A stretch of DNA of 64,000 nt from Paeniglutamicibacter antarcticus_C (GCF_039544305.1 NZ_BAABLK010000033.1:93539-157538); one strand, 5' to 3'. Positions 37,651-47,717 are shown, numbered from the stretch's first letter. A program made the numbers and translations. The notes: generated from the letters alone by a model not told the origin.

Positions 37651-40600
37651 AATCCAGCAATCCTCCAAACAGCAATCGTCGAACGCTCGGTTGGAAGACC
37701 GTGTTAAGTCCTATTGCTGCGTTGTCAATGATCGCGACCGGCCTGTTGTTTGTACCTGCGGCGGCTGCCGATGAGATCCCTACCGATCTTCCTCAGACAG
37801 TCAGCGCTGACAGCATTCCCACTCCACAAATCAACGGAGTGGCTTGGGATTTGCGTGTTAAGGGAAATGTTGCCTACGTGGTCGGGTCCTTCACCCGCGC
37901 TAGGCCTAGCGGAGTAGCTGCTGGCGGTGCCGGAGAAGTCGTGCGTAACAACGGCATGTCATTCAACATCGCCACTGGTCAGATTCTGCCCTGGAACCCG
38001 AACTTTAATGCCCCGGTCCTCGACATCGAATTTAGCCCGGATGAAAGCGCCTTCTACACTGCGGGGCAATTTACTGGGGTCGGTGGTCAAGCGCGCAGCA
38101 AGGTCGCGTCCTTCAACGCCAGCAACGGGGCGTTGACTGGATTCGCAACGAGCGTGGGTGGGCACGTGGAAACTCTTGCTGTGACGAACGAAGCGGTCTA
38201 TATCGGAGGATCCTTCAACTCGATCGGTAGTGAAACCAGGCGCAACCTAGCCAAATTCGACCGCTCAACGGCAGACTTGCAGGGCTGGAACCCAATCGTC
38301 GACGACATCGTCCACGGGATTATTGCCACTAATAACAGCGACCGGGTAGTCATCGGTGGTCGATTCCAGCGAATCAACGGGGAAACCAAAGTCGGCGTTG
38401 GGGCCGTGGACAAGGATAGCGGCGACCAAGTGACTTGGTCTTCAACCCCGATACCGGCAAGGATCTCGGACGGACAGCGTGCCTGGGTAGTAGATTTGAA
38501 GTTGGAAAACGGAGTGATTTACGCGGCCAATAATGGCATGGGCTGGCACTGGTTCGATGGCCGTTGGGCTGCGGACTACGAAACCGGGGATCTAGTCTGG
38601 CTGGACAACTGCTACGGTTCGACCTCGTCCGTGTCTGTCATGGGCGAAGTACTCTACTCCACTCCACATGCCCATGATTGTTCTCCTGTCAATGGCTTCC
38701 CAGAGGAAAACCCGATGATTTGGAAGCGTGCGCTCGCCGAGACCACGTTTGCCACCGGTATCGACCAGACTAGTCCATCGAACAATTCCCTGGTGCGAAA
38801 CCAGCCAATCCCGACATTGCTGCACTGGTACCCATCGGTTAATACCGGCTTCTACACCGGCCAATACCAAGGCGGCTGGGCGATGGACAACAATGGTGAC
38901 TATTTGGTGATGGGCGGGGAATTCACTCGTATAAACAATGTCAACCAACAAGGCTTGGCAGTGTTCCCGAAACGCGAGATATCTCCGAACAAGCAACGTC
39001 CGGAGTACACCCCTGACCTCAAACCGACAGCGATATCGCAAGGGTCCAACACTGCTCGTATTGCCTGGCCCACAACTTGGGACTACGACGATGAGACGCT
39101 GACTTACGAAGTGCTACGCGATAATTCGCTCACAGCACTTGATTCGCAAGATGCCGCCTCGATCTGGTGGAAACCACAGTCGCTGGGTTTCAGGGACACC
39201 ACTGTCGCGGCGGGCTCCACTCACACTTATCGCATCCGGGTTAGTGATCCCTGGGGCAATAACTACATCGGTCCACGCTCGGATCCGATTACTGTCAGCA
39301 ATACTCCGGTTAGCCCCTTCAAGCAGGCGCTACAAGAAGCCGGCGCGAAGATATACTATCCCCTGAATGAGCCCGATGGCAGGGTTGTATTCGACAACCT
39401 TGGGTTCGTTGATGCCGATGCCTCAGCAAATCTTGATCGTTCCGTGTCGGGAGCCATCGAGGGAGACGACGCATCCGGCTTCAATGGTCAAAACCTGGCA
39501 TCCCGAACAACCATCAGCGGCCCAAATACATTCGCACTGCAGGCATGGTTTAAGACTGACACATCCAGTGGAGGCAAGCTGATCGGATTCGGCAATGCCC
39601 GGACTGGTAATTCGTCGAGTTATGACCGCCACGTATGGATGGACAATTCAGGCAAGCTGCACTTCGGCACGTGGATCGGATCCGCCGCGACCGTGAGTTC
39701 ATCGAACAGCTACAACGACAATGAATGGCACCAAGTAGTTGTCTCACTTAGTCCGGGTGGCATGAATCTCTACGTTGACGGGCTGAAGGTCGCTGAGCGC
39801 GCCGATGTCTCCAGCGGCCAGGACTATTCAGGGGTCTGGCGTATCGGCGGAGACAACATGAACGGCTGGCCAAATCAGCCGAGCAGCACGTCCTTCAATG
39901 GGACGCTCGATGAGGTCGCGATCTTCGATGAACCGCTCGGTGACCAAAAGGTCCTTGAACTGTTCCAAGCCTCGGGGAGGACCGCTGACATCCCGTTGCC
40001 TCCAGCTGATGCCTACGGTATGAGTGTTTACGAGGATCAGCCTCAGTTCTACTGGCGTTTCGACGAGGAATCCGGGCAAGTAGCCAAGGATCAAACCATC
40101 GCCAAGAACGATGGGACCATCCACGGGCAGGTGGCATTGGACAAGGATCCAGCCATCACCCAAGGTCGCTCCTTTGGTTTCGGAAATGCCGACGCGGTTG
40201 TTGTCGCCAACGGGGCCCAAAACAATCCCAGTGTCTTCTCAACTGAAGCGTGGTTCAAAACCACCTCCGGAAGTGGGGGTAAGATTGTTGGTTTCGGAAA
40301 CGCAGCAAGTGGCCAATCGTCCAGCTATGACCGACATGTTTTCATGCGCGATGACGGTACTTTGGTCTTCGGCACATACACCGGTGTAGAGAACATCGCG
40401 GACACCGATTCCAGCTACAACGACGGTGATTGGCACCATGTCGTGGCTTCACTCTCCGCTGACGGCATGAAATTGTACGTCGACGGATCATTGCAGGCCA
40501 GTAACCCGCAAACATCGGCCGAACCGTACACCGGATTCTGGCGCGTTGGCGGAGACAGGGTTTGGGGTGGGGCCAGTTCAGCGTGGTTCGACGGCGAAAT

Positions 40601-43091
40601 CGACGAAGTGGCGGTCTACCCTAGGGCATTGAGCCAGAGCGAAGTCAATGACCACTATTCGGTCGTGGGTAGCGCCAACCAAGACCCGGTCGCGGAATTC
40701 ACCAGTGCCGGCGATGGGCTGGATGTTGCCTTCGACGCCAGTGCTTCGACAGATCCCGATGGGAGCATTCTCGAGTACTCTTGGGACTTCGGTGACGGTT
40801 CCTCACAAGACACGAGTACCGAAGGTACAACGCACTTGTACGCCGAGGCTGGTACCTTCACTGTGACTCTGACGGTTACGGACGACCGAGGGTCCAGCAG
40901 CCAGGTCTCCAATCAAATCACCGTGCAGACAACGAACGAAGCACCTACTGCGGCGATGAGCACTTCTCAGACCGGTCTGTTGCTTGAAGTGGATGGCACC
41001 GAATCCACAGATGCCGACGGGCAGATCGCTTCCTACGAATGGGACTTCGGTGACGGAACACCAACTGTCAGCGGCGACACGGCGACGCACGTTTTCGCCC
41101 GGGATGGAGAGTTTACGGTGACTCTGACGGTTACCGATGACCACGGAGACACGGGAGAGGCCCAAGCCCAGGTCACCGTGGCCAATGCAGCGCCGCAAGC
41201 TGCCATGCAGATATCCACCGACGGGCTCAACGTAAGCGTCGATGGAAGCGATTCAAGTGACCCTGAAGGTGAGGATCTTGAATACGCGTGGGAATTCGGA
41301 GACGGAACCACTGCCAATGGAGTGACCGCAAACCACGTGTACGCGGGGGCCGGGGAATACACCATCAGTTTGGTCGTAACCGATGCACACGGCGCTGAGC
41401 ATACCGCTACCGGCAAAGTCACCGTCCAGATTGCAAACACGGTTCCGGTTGCAGCCTTTGGCAGCGTTGTTTCAGGGCTGCAGGTTAGCTTCGATGCCGG
41501 TGCGTCGAGCGACATCGACGGTGAGATCGTTTCCTACGAGTGGGACTTTGGTGACGAAACTCAAGATAGCGGGGTAAGGCCCACTCATGCTTATGCCGCC
41601 AGCGGTAGCTTCGAAGTTACGCTCACCGTAACCGATGATGCCGGGGCGAACCATTCAGTGAGCGCGGAAATCCAGGTACAGGATCCTGCGGAGCTGGATC
41701 CCACGGCAGCCTTCACCGCCTCGGTTCAAGCTGAGGAGGTGACCGTTGACGCTTCGGGATCGATACCTCCTGAGGCTGGCGGTGATATCACCGGGTACGC
41801 CTGGGACTTCGGGGACGGGACTACTGGCGAGGGCATGAACGCAAGCCACACCTATACTGCGCCGGGAACCTATTCGATCACCTTGACAGTCAGTGCTGGG
41901 ACCAACACCAATTCGGTTACCCAGAATGTCTCGATTAGTCAGGCGGATGGCCCGACGCCGCGGGTCAGTACTGAACTGTCCGGATGGAGCTTAGCCGTGG
42001 ACGCTAGTTCCAGCACCGCCGGAGACGCTCCGATCACGAGCTACGCATGGGATTTCGGAGATGACGCAACAGGTAGCGGTGCTCAAGCTGAGCACCGTTA
42101 TGACGCAGACGGAGACTACACGGTGACTTTGACGGTGACGGACGGCAACTCTCTTTCAAGCAGCACGAGTGTTCAGCTGACCGTTGTCAACGATCTGCCC
42201 GTGGCCGCCTTCACGGTCGACGTTGATGCCCTGGATATCGTGGTGGACGCTTCGGCTTCCAATGATGCCAACGGTGAGATCGCCAGCTACAGCTGGGATT
42301 TCGGAGACGGCACCGAGGACAGCGGGGTGACTGCGAATCACAGCTATGCCGGACCGGGCAACTTCCAGGTACGATTGACCGTCACCGACATTGACGGAGG
42401 CAGTGCCAGCTTCGAACAATCGGTCCAAGTCACAGAGGTACCATTACCTCAGGTGCTGGTCAGGGATGACTTCGCCCGTAGCGTCAGCAATGCGTGGGGT
42501 GCCGCTGACGAAGGCGGGACCTGGAACACCTTGGGAAGCGCGGCAAACTTCACTGTTTCCGATGGCCAAGGGCTGATCCGAATGGCCACCTCTGGCAGTG
42601 GCCCGAGGTTGAACCTGCCAGTGGAGATTCGTGAAGCCGACCTCAGTATCAAGCTGGAGCTGGACAAACCTACTACCGGAGGCGGGGTGTACCAGTACGT
42701 CGCCATTCGGGATATCCCGAATGTTGGTAGCTACCGGCTGAAAGTCCGTACCCTGTCCAACGGTGCGGTGGCTGCGACCTTCGAACGGATCGTCGGCGGG
42801 AGCGTCGTCGGGTTAACGCCCGAAACGACTATAGGCCAGGTCCAGGGCGGTCCAGACGACCCCATTATGGTCCGTTTGCAGGTGATCGGTACCGACACGA
42901 GCGAATTGTCTGCGAAGGTATACCCAGCAGGAAGCGCCGAACCCGCCACTTGGCAATTGACGGCCGGAGACAGTACCGCTGCGCTCCAGCAGTCGGGCCG
43001 CATTGGCCTGGCCGTATACCTTTCAGGATCAGCAACGAACGCCCCGATAATGGGTGGATTTGGCGAACTACTGGTCACGGAGGTCCCATAG
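37647..43091 (+). CDS. Giant exported protein: propeller-like head, Fn3, two LamG, seven PKD repeats, C-terminal beta domain
   Basis: 1,814 residues from an ATG overlapping the flippase stop. Signal peptide 1-41 (ends FVPAAAADEIP). Residues ~45-450 form a propeller-like head with repeats such as VYIGGSFNSIGSETRRNLA and VVIGGRFQRINGETKVGV, and two cysteines near 321 and 346. Fn3-like 456-550; LamG 556-790 and 792-1010 (each with SSYDRHV and NEWHQVVVSL or DWHHVVASL). Seven PKD repeats fill 1013-1600 (DFGDG or a variant), then a beta domain from 1603 beginning DDFARSVSNAWG. There is no LPxTG, terminal helix or dockerin, so anchoring is unknown; carbohydrate binding or adhesion is inferred from LamG and PKD. 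A shorter, broken homologue lies at 53174-56675. Confidence 0.88.
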   Translation: MKSSNPPNSNRRTLGWKTVLSPIAALSMIATGLLFVPAAAADEIPTDLPQTVSADSIPTPQINGVAWDLRVKGNVAYVVGSFTRARPSGVAAGGAGEVVRNNGMSFNIATGQILPWNPNFNAPVLDIEFSPDESAFYTAGQFTGVGGQARSKVASFNASNGALTGFATSVGGHVETLAVTNEAVYIGGSFNSIGSETRRNLAKFDRSTADLQGWNPIVDDIVHGIIATNNSDRVVIGGRFQRINGETKVGVGAVDKDSGDQVTWSSTPIPARISDGQRAWVVDLKLENGVIYAANNGMGWHWFDGRWAADYETGDLVWLDNCYGSTSSVSVMGEVLYSTPHAHDCSPVNGFPEENPMIWKRALAETTFATGIDQTSPSNNSLVRNQPIPTLLHWYPSVNTGFYTGQYQGGWAMDNNGDYLVMGGEFTRINNVNQQGLAVFPKREISPNKQRPEYTPDLKPTAISQGSNTARIAWPTTWDYDDETLTYEVLRDNSLTALDSQDAASIWWKPQSLGFRDTTVAAGSTHTYRIRVSDPWGNNYIGPRSDPITVSNTPVSPFKQALQEAGAKIYYPLNEPDGRVVFDNLGFVDADASANLDRSVSGAIEGDDASGFNGQNLASRTTISGPNTFALQAWFKTDTSSGGKLIGFGNARTGNSSSYDRHVWMDNSGKLHFGTWIGSAATVSSSNSYNDNEWHQVVVSLSPGGMNLYVDGLKVAERADVSSGQDYSGVWRIGGDNMNGWPNQPSSTSFNGTLDEVAIFDEPLGDQKVLELFQASGRTADIPLPPADAYGMSVYEDQPQFYWRFDEESGQVAKDQTIAKNDGTIHGQVALDKDPAITQGRSFGFGNADAVVVANGAQNNPSVFSTEAWFKTTSGSGGKIVGFGNAASGQSSSYDRHVFMRDDGTLVFGTYTGVENIADTDSSYNDGDWHHVVASLSADGMKLYVDGSLQASNPQTSAEPYTGFWRVGGDRVWGGASSAWFDGEIDEVAVYPRALSQSEVNDHYSVVGSANQDPVAEFTSAGDGLDVAFDASASTDPDGSILEYSWDFGDGSSQDTSTEGTTHLYAEAGTFTVTLTVTDDRGSSSQVSNQITVQTTNEAPTAAMSTSQTGLLLEVDGTESTDADGQIASYEWDFGDGTPTVSGDTATHVFARDGEFTVTLTVTDDHGDTGEAQAQVTVANAAPQAAMQISTDGLNVSVDGSDSSDPEGEDLEYAWEFGDGTTANGVTANHVYAGAGEYTISLVVTDAHGAEHTATGKVTVQIANTVPVAAFGSVVSGLQVSFDAGASSDIDGEIVSYEWDFGDETQDSGVRPTHAYAASGSFEVTLTVTDDAGANHSVSAEIQVQDPAELDPTAAFTASVQAEEVTVDASGSIPPEAGGDITGYAWDFGDGTTGEGMNASHTYTAPGTYSITLTVSAGTNTNSVTQNVSISQADGPTPRVSTELSGWSLAVDASSSTAGDAPITSYAWDFGDDATGSGAQAEHRYDADGDYTVTLTVTDGNSLSSSTSVQLTVVNDLPVAAFTVDVDALDIVVDASASNDANGEIASYSWDFGDGTEDSGVTANHSYAGPGNFQVRLTVTDIDGGSASFEQSVQVTEVPLPQVLVRDDFARSVSNAWGAADEGGTWNTLGSAANFTVSDGQGLIRMATSGSGPRLNLPVEIREADLSIKLELDKPTTGGGVYQYVAIRDIPNVGSYRLKVRTLSNGAVAATFERIVGGSVVGLTPETTIGQVQGGPDDPIMVRLQVIGTDTSELSAKVYPAGSAEPATWQLTAGDSTAALQQSGRIGLAVYLSGSATNAPIMGGFGELLVTEVP
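40678..42440 (+). repeat. Seven tandem PKD-encoding units, about 250 bp each
   Basis: Tandem, diverged units each encode about 84 residues with a W[D/E]FGD core; the DNA around TGGGATTTCGGAGACGG or TGGGACTTCGGTGACGG recurs in the units. Such homologous tandem repeats can recombine and change copy number. Confidence 0.8.
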
Positions 43092-43094
43092 CCA

Positions 43095-44219
43095 ATGGTC
43101 AAGACACGCAAAAAGCTGCTGATTATCCATTCCTCCGACGAGCTCTACGGAAGTGATCGGATCCTTTTGGAAGTTGCGGAGGCGCTCAAAGACGACTGGA
43201 ATCTCGAAGTCTGGCTTCCTGTGGATCACCAAGACGGAGAACAACGGTTGTTCAACGAACTGAGACGTAGGCAGGTCGCGGTGATTCACATAGACATGCC
43301 GATCTTGCGCCGCAGCCTAATGAATCCGAAAGGACTGACCCGCTTTGCGGGTCTGTTTCCTGGGATGGTGCGAAGAATGCGAGCAGCCCACGCGGATCAC
43401 GTATACCTAATGACCGCTGCCTGCCTGCTTTTTGCACCGCTGGCCAGACTGGCCGGCGTTCCACACGTGACGGCGCACCTCCAAGAGCCGTGGGGGACGC
43501 GGGAAGCCTTCATTCTTCGCAAACTATCCTTCTTTGCCGACCATCGATTGGCTATCTCTCAAACGGTTGCATCCTCCACGGGGCTCCGTTCGGACAGCGT
43601 GAGTATTGTGCACAATGCAGTCCCGCGTCTGGCTGGGAGTCCAAACCCTGAAGCGGCTTTGATCGAGGGTTTTGAACAACCGCTGTACCTGATTGCCAGC
43701 CGCTGGAACGGGCACAAGGGCCATGAGACGCTGCTGCGTGCGTGGGAGACGGCCGGGCATCCCGGAAAGTTGTTCATTCTCGGCTCCGCGCCCCAGGGCA
43801 ACGACAGTGTCGACGTGCCGGATCTGGTCAGAAGACACGTATCGGATCCAAACAGTGTTCAGATCGTGGGCCAAGTTGAATCGCCCGAAGCTTGGTTCGA
43901 TGCGGTTGACTGTATGATCCTTCCCACCGATACGATTGAAGGATGTGGTTTGGTCGTCATAGAAGCTTTCCGCCATGGTAAGGCTGCCATCGTCTCTGAT
44001 TCAGGCGGTCCGGCCGAAGTTGTGAGCCACAAAGAAAATGGTTTGATTTTTACCCCCAAAGATGTTGCTGGATTGGCTAGACTCATGAAGACAACGACCA
44101 AAGCTGAACTGCAGGCGATGGGGGCACAAGGCCGCAGATGCTACGAAAGAAACTACACACCGGAGCGCTTCCATCAGGCGATTCGGGCTGAAGTATCTCG
44201 ATTGGACCCGGTGGTCTGA
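43095..44219 (+). CDS. Glycosyltransferase family 4 protein
   Basis: A 374-residue GT-B enzyme. N-terminal LLIIHSSDELYGSDRILLEV is the usual GT4 opening with the acceptor-side glycine motif. The C-terminal half has YLIASRWNGHKGHETLLRAW (donor-binding domain start), VDCMILPTDTIEGCGLVVIE and AFRHGKAAIVSDSGGPAEVV with the E-x7-E-type nucleotide-sugar region. The donor sugar is unknown. It begins three bases after the giant PKD stop, so it belongs to the same transcript. Confidence 0.9.
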   Translation: MVKTRKKLLIIHSSDELYGSDRILLEVAEALKDDWNLEVWLPVDHQDGEQRLFNELRRRQVAVIHIDMPILRRSLMNPKGLTRFAGLFPGMVRRMRAAHADHVYLMTAACLLFAPLARLAGVPHVTAHLQEPWGTREAFILRKLSFFADHRLAISQTVASSTGLRSDSVSIVHNAVPRLAGSPNPEAALIEGFEQPLYLIASRWNGHKGHETLLRAWETAGHPGKLFILGSAPQGNDSVDVPDLVRRHVSDPNSVQIVGQVESPEAWFDAVDCMILPTDTIEGCGLVVIEAFRHGKAAIVSDSGGPAEVVSHKENGLIFTPKDVAGLARLMKTTTKAELQAMGAQGRRCYERNYTPERFHQAIRAEVSRLDPVV

Positions 44220-44258
44220 GAAAGAGACAAGTGTAGTGAGGTTCCATGGGGGGATTGG

Positions 44259-44993
44259 ATGTTAACAAATACTGGGGGATACGGATGGGCCGTATTGGAG
44301 CTGCAAAGTCGTCAAAAAACAAGTAAAGGAGCGCCAGCGTACTCGCGGTTCGTGAACAGACCCCTAGGCCGGCGGATGGCTGCTATAGCCTTCGTTCTAG
44401 GAACGACACCGAACAAGGTAACTGGGGTCAGTGCAGCGTTTACCTTCTCCGGCATCATCCTGATCGCGTCGTTCGAACCAGTGTGGTGGTTGAGCATGCT
44501 TGCGGCGTTGCTGCTGGCGCTGGGCTATGCACTGGATTCAGCGGACGGACAGTTGGCGCGACTACAAGGAAAAGGATCCGCCGCTGGCGAATGGCTTGAC
44601 CATGTGGTCGATGCAATCAAAACTGCTGTGCTCCACTTGGCGGTGCTGATCTGTTGGTATAGGTTCTACGATTTAGATGAACGCATGTACCTACTGCCGA
44701 TTGCCTTCCAAGTTGTGGCCTCCGTCCTGTTCTTTGCCATGATTCTCACCGACCAGCTGCGACGTTTGAATCGGGGCAAATCCGAGCACTTCCTGGAAGG
44801 ACAGGGTTCGTCGTCAACTGCGTACTCGTTGGCGGTACTCCCCACCGACTACGGCCTTATGTGTGTGGTCTTCGCGCTGCTGTTTTGGCACGAAGGTTTT
44901 ATCGTGCTCTACGCGCTGCTGTTGGCCGCGAATTCTGGATTCCTGGCGCTTGCTCTAGTCAAGTGGTTCCGCGAGGTGAGCCGTCATGTCTAA
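44259..44993 (+). CDS. CDP-alcohol phosphotransferase family membrane protein
   Basis: A 244-residue membrane enzyme with the full CDP-OH-P transferase signature D-G-x2-A-R-x8-G-x3-D-x3-D: DSADGQLARLQGKG leads into AAGEWLDHVVD. The first membrane helices surround ALLLALGYALDSADG. Such enzymes move a phospho-alcohol from a CDP-alcohol to an acceptor alcohol. Here, with a TagD-like cytidylyltransferase at 51907 in the same island, the donor might be CDP-glycerol or a similar activated polyol; this is inference. GGGGGG precedes the ATG. Its end overlaps the Wzz-like gene by eight bases. Confidence 0.88.
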   Translation: MLTNTGGYGWAVLELQSRQKTSKGAPAYSRFVNRPLGRRMAAIAFVLGTTPNKVTGVSAAFTFSGIILIASFEPVWWLSMLAALLLALGYALDSADGQLARLQGKGSAAGEWLDHVVDAIKTAVLHLAVLICWYRFYDLDERMYLLPIAFQVVASVLFFAMILTDQLRRLNRGKSEHFLEGQGSSSTAYSLAVLPTDYGLMCVVFALLFWHEGFIVLYALLLAANSGFLALALVKWFREVSRHV

Positions 44994-46374
44994 AGGGCTG
45001 GAATATCGTGATCCGCGAGTGTTGCCAAACACCGATTACTCCACGCGTTCGGCCGTGGGCGGACCTAAATCCGAGGGAGTTCGGATAAGAACCATGGATT
45101 TGAGAGAGTATCTCAATCTTCTGCGCGACCGGAAGATCTGGATCATCGTGGCGACGATTCTCGGGGTTGCAACCAGTGCCTGGATCACTCTGAACATGAC
45201 GCCGGTATATCGAGCAGAAGCCACGCTCTTTATAACTGTACAATCCTCACAAGACACTGCGTATGCCCGCAGCCAGTACGCCATGCAGCGTGTCGGTTCA
45301 TACCCAAGGCTCATTAGCGATCCGAAGATCCTAGACGAGGTGATCCAAAAACTGGATCTAGATATTGGCTTTCAGGAGCTGACGAGTTCATTGAAAGCTT
45401 CGAATCCTGCCGACACCGTTTTGGTAGTAGTCAGTGCATCGGCGTCGACGGCAAAGGAAGCAGCGGATATCGCCAACACCGCGGCACCGTTGCTGGCCGA
45501 TCAGATCAGCGGGTTGGAGAACTCGGAACCAAAGAAACTACTTGTAAGTGCGGAACTCTCTGTACCCGCCATCGAACCGATCGACCCAATCTCCCCACGT
45601 AAAACCGTCAATCTGGCTTTGGGTTTTATTGCCGGTCTTTCTTGGGGGCTTATCCTTGCCCTCGTGGTGGACAAGATCGACCCGCGCGTGTTAAGAGCTC
45701 GTGATGCCGAACGCCAGACCAAGCTGCGGGTGCTAGGGACTGTGCACGGAAAGAACGACAAGCGACGTAATGCGAAGCGTGGAAACGGGTATCGGCAGTT
45801 AGTTTCCAACTTGCTTCTGGCCAACGACGGGCACCTCCCGCAACGAATCCTCGTGTTGTCCGAAAAGGAGACCACGATTGATCCGACAGAACTTGCCGGA
45901 ACCTTCGCGGCGATTGGAAAGAAGGCTGTCGTCATCGAAGGTGACAAGCACTTGGAAGGGCTAGATCAGGAAGCGATCATTGGTCCCGGGCTCAGCCAGG
46001 TGTTAGACGGTCAAGCAACACTTCAAGAGGCGGTACGAGACATGAATCACGTCCCCATGGGCTATTTGCCAGTCGGGGCGTCTGACACTGGTCTGCGTCG
46101 ATATGACGTTTTCCGTAAGTTAGAACCGTTGATCGCTGAGCTGGAAGTCGGATACGACGTGGTGGTTATTCTGACAACCATGGAAACCGATCCCGTCGAT
46201 GGTGCCGCCGTAGCGATGCATTGTGATTGTGTTCTGCTGACTTGCCGTGAACGTCGTACCACTTTCCATCATTTGCGCAGAATTGTCGATGATCTTTCTG
46301 CCGTCAGAGTGGGAGCCACTGGGTTGGTTATTCTTCACAAACCGCACCGACTCGTGCAACCGCTGAAGGAGTGA
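44986..46374 (+). CDS. Wzz-type chain-length regulator fused to a degenerate BY-kinase-like domain
   Basis: A 462-residue protein. Residues ~35-230 are a Wzz domain with helix 1 (IWIIVATILGVATSAWITL, ~51-70), a periplasmic-side loop with SPxRP-like PISPRKTVNLALG and helix 2 (~208-228). Residues ~280-455 follow the fold order of bacterial tyrosine autokinases (ILVLSEKETTIDPTELAG, AVVIEGDKHLEG, YDVVVILTTMETDPVDGAA), but the P-loop GxGKS/T is missing and the Walker A' aspartates are altered. There is no C-terminal tyrosine cluster. It probably regulates polymer length as a pseudokinase. It overlaps both neighbouring genes. Confidence 0.85.
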   Translation: MSKGLEYRDPRVLPNTDYSTRSAVGGPKSEGVRIRTMDLREYLNLLRDRKIWIIVATILGVATSAWITLNMTPVYRAEATLFITVQSSQDTAYARSQYAMQRVGSYPRLISDPKILDEVIQKLDLDIGFQELTSSLKASNPADTVLVVVSASASTAKEAADIANTAAPLLADQISGLENSEPKKLLVSAELSVPAIEPIDPISPRKTVNLALGFIAGLSWGLILALVVDKIDPRVLRARDAERQTKLRVLGTVHGKNDKRRNAKRGNGYRQLVSNLLLANDGHLPQRILVLSEKETTIDPTELAGTFAAIGKKAVVIEGDKHLEGLDQEAIIGPGLSQVLDGQATLQEAVRDMNHVPMGYLPVGASDTGLRRYDVFRKLEPLIAELEVGYDVVVILTTMETDPVDGAAVAMHCDCVLLTCRERRTTFHHLRRIVDDLSAVRVGATGLVILHKPHRLVQPLKE

Positions 46375-47642
46375 GCGTGCGCGGAGCAATCACTGCCCGC
46401 TGGGCTCCTGCTGGGGACTTCGTCGATTCCGGTCGCCAACGATTTGAGCCGCACCCTCTCCACATGTACGGAATATGGATTGTGACGGTTTCCTGCGTTG
46501 TGGCCTGGCGGCAGGGGGCATTTTATACCGGCGGCTTGGACCCGGTGGTGATAATCAAAGCCCTGCTCCAGGCCGGAGCTATGTGCTGGGCATTGACAAT
46601 CTGTCTCGTCTACAAGAACAAGTACCCCGTAGGAGCAAAATCCCTCGGATCTCTCTTGGCCATCTTGGCGGTGAGCGTCGTTGGTGCGCTGGCGGAAGGA
46701 AATCTAAGTGCATCGGCCGTCATCGCTGTTCGCGTAATGATGATGGCACTGACGGCTATGCTCCTAATGAGCCGTTATTCTGCCCAACGGGTCCTTTTGG
46801 GACTATGCACGGCCTTGGCTTTGGTGGGAATTTTTAGTGCCGTGACCGGTTTAGCACTTGGCGGAGAAGGTCGCCTCGCAGGAGGAATTCCGCCACTGAG
46901 CCCTAACGAGATTGCATTGCTGACTGGTGTACCAGCGTTGGTCCTCTTGCACGAAGCGCTGCGGGCCAGGGTGCACTGGTGGCATATTATTGCTCTGATC
47001 GTGCTCGCAGGCGGGCTGCTTCTCTCCGAATCTCGGACCGCACTAATCGGCGCTGCTTGTGCTGCAGGTTTGATGGTATTACTTATGCGGCGTCTACCCA
47101 TCCAGACGGTTTCTGCCGCACTGTTGCTGGCTCCCGGGCTTTTCTTCGTGGTGTTCTTTACCCCCGTAGTTCAATCAATAGTCACTCGGGAAGACAGTGC
47201 ATCGTTCTTGACGTTGAATTCACGCACCATTAGTTGGTCGGTCGTCTTGAATCTTCCTATGGACAGCTGGCAGCGTTGGATCGGCGAGGGGTTGAGTATG
47301 AAGACTATCGCAGTGGAAGGGCAGTACTGGGACGAGCAGGTCTTCGATTCTTCGTGGATATCACTGCTCGCTCAGACGGGGGTGATTGGGGCGGCTATTG
47401 CGCTGTTCTGGGTTCTTTCTTGTGTATTTGCAGCCTTGAAGTCCAAGAAGCTGCGGTCGCTGTTCATCCCGTTGTTGGCGTTCGTTCTCGTTCGGAGCAC
47501 CATGGAAAATGGTTTGATTGACGCGGGCGTGACGTTCTTGGTGTTTTTTACGCTCTCACTCAGTTTGGAACCACCGAGCCGAAGTGTGGGGTGTGACTGG
47601 GATCGCGATGGTCATTTCGGTGTCTGGCCTACTCGCACTTAG
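46371..47642 (+). CDS. O-antigen polymerase/ligase-like membrane protein (Wzy/WaaL type)
   Basis: A 423-residue protein with about 11 hydrophobic segments and a large extracytoplasmic loop containing SRTISWSVVLNLP and WIGEGLSMKTIAVEGQYWDE. The pattern PLSPNEIALLTGV plus LLLSESRTALIGAA is typical of Wzy_C/O-antigen ligase proteins (LSxSRTaligl motif). It would polymerise or transfer the exported repeat unit. The GTG start overlaps the Wzz stop (GTGA). It is the last plus-strand gene before a terminator, closing a seven-gene run from 35315. Confidence 0.85.
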   Translation: MSVRGAITARWAPAGDFVDSGRQRFEPHPLHMYGIWIVTVSCVVAWRQGAFYTGGLDPVVIIKALLQAGAMCWALTICLVYKNKYPVGAKSLGSLLAILAVSVVGALAEGNLSASAVIAVRVMMMALTAMLLMSRYSAQRVLLGLCTALALVGIFSAVTGLALGGEGRLAGGIPPLSPNEIALLTGVPALVLLHEALRARVHWWHIIALIVLAGGLLLSESRTALIGAACAAGLMVLLMRRLPIQTVSAALLLAPGLFFVVFFTPVVQSIVTREDSASFLTLNSRTISWSVVLNLPMDSWQRWIGEGLSMKTIAVEGQYWDEQVFDSSWISLLAQTGVIGAAIALFWVLSCVFAALKSKKLRSLFIPLLAFVLVRSTMENGLIDAGVTFLVFFTLSLSLEPPSRSVGCDWDRDGHFGVWPTRT

Positions 47643-47657
47643 CTCAGACATCAAGAA

Positions 47658-47695
47658 GCGGCGACCCGAAGTCCGATAGGACTTGGCGTCGCCGC
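47658..47695. terminator. Bidirectional terminator between polymerase and beta-helix genes
   Basis: Arms GCGGCGAC (47658-47665) and GTCGCCGC (47688-47695) with an inner GAAGTCC/GGACTT pairing and loop GATA make a strong hairpin between two convergent genes. Confidence 0.75.
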
Positions 47696-47717
47696 CACTC
47701 AAACATCATTTTTGGGA

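Noticed and set aside
40678..42440. Regularly spaced repeats that could suggest a CRISPR array
   Set aside because: The repeats are about 250 bp, diverged, in frame and encode PKD domains.
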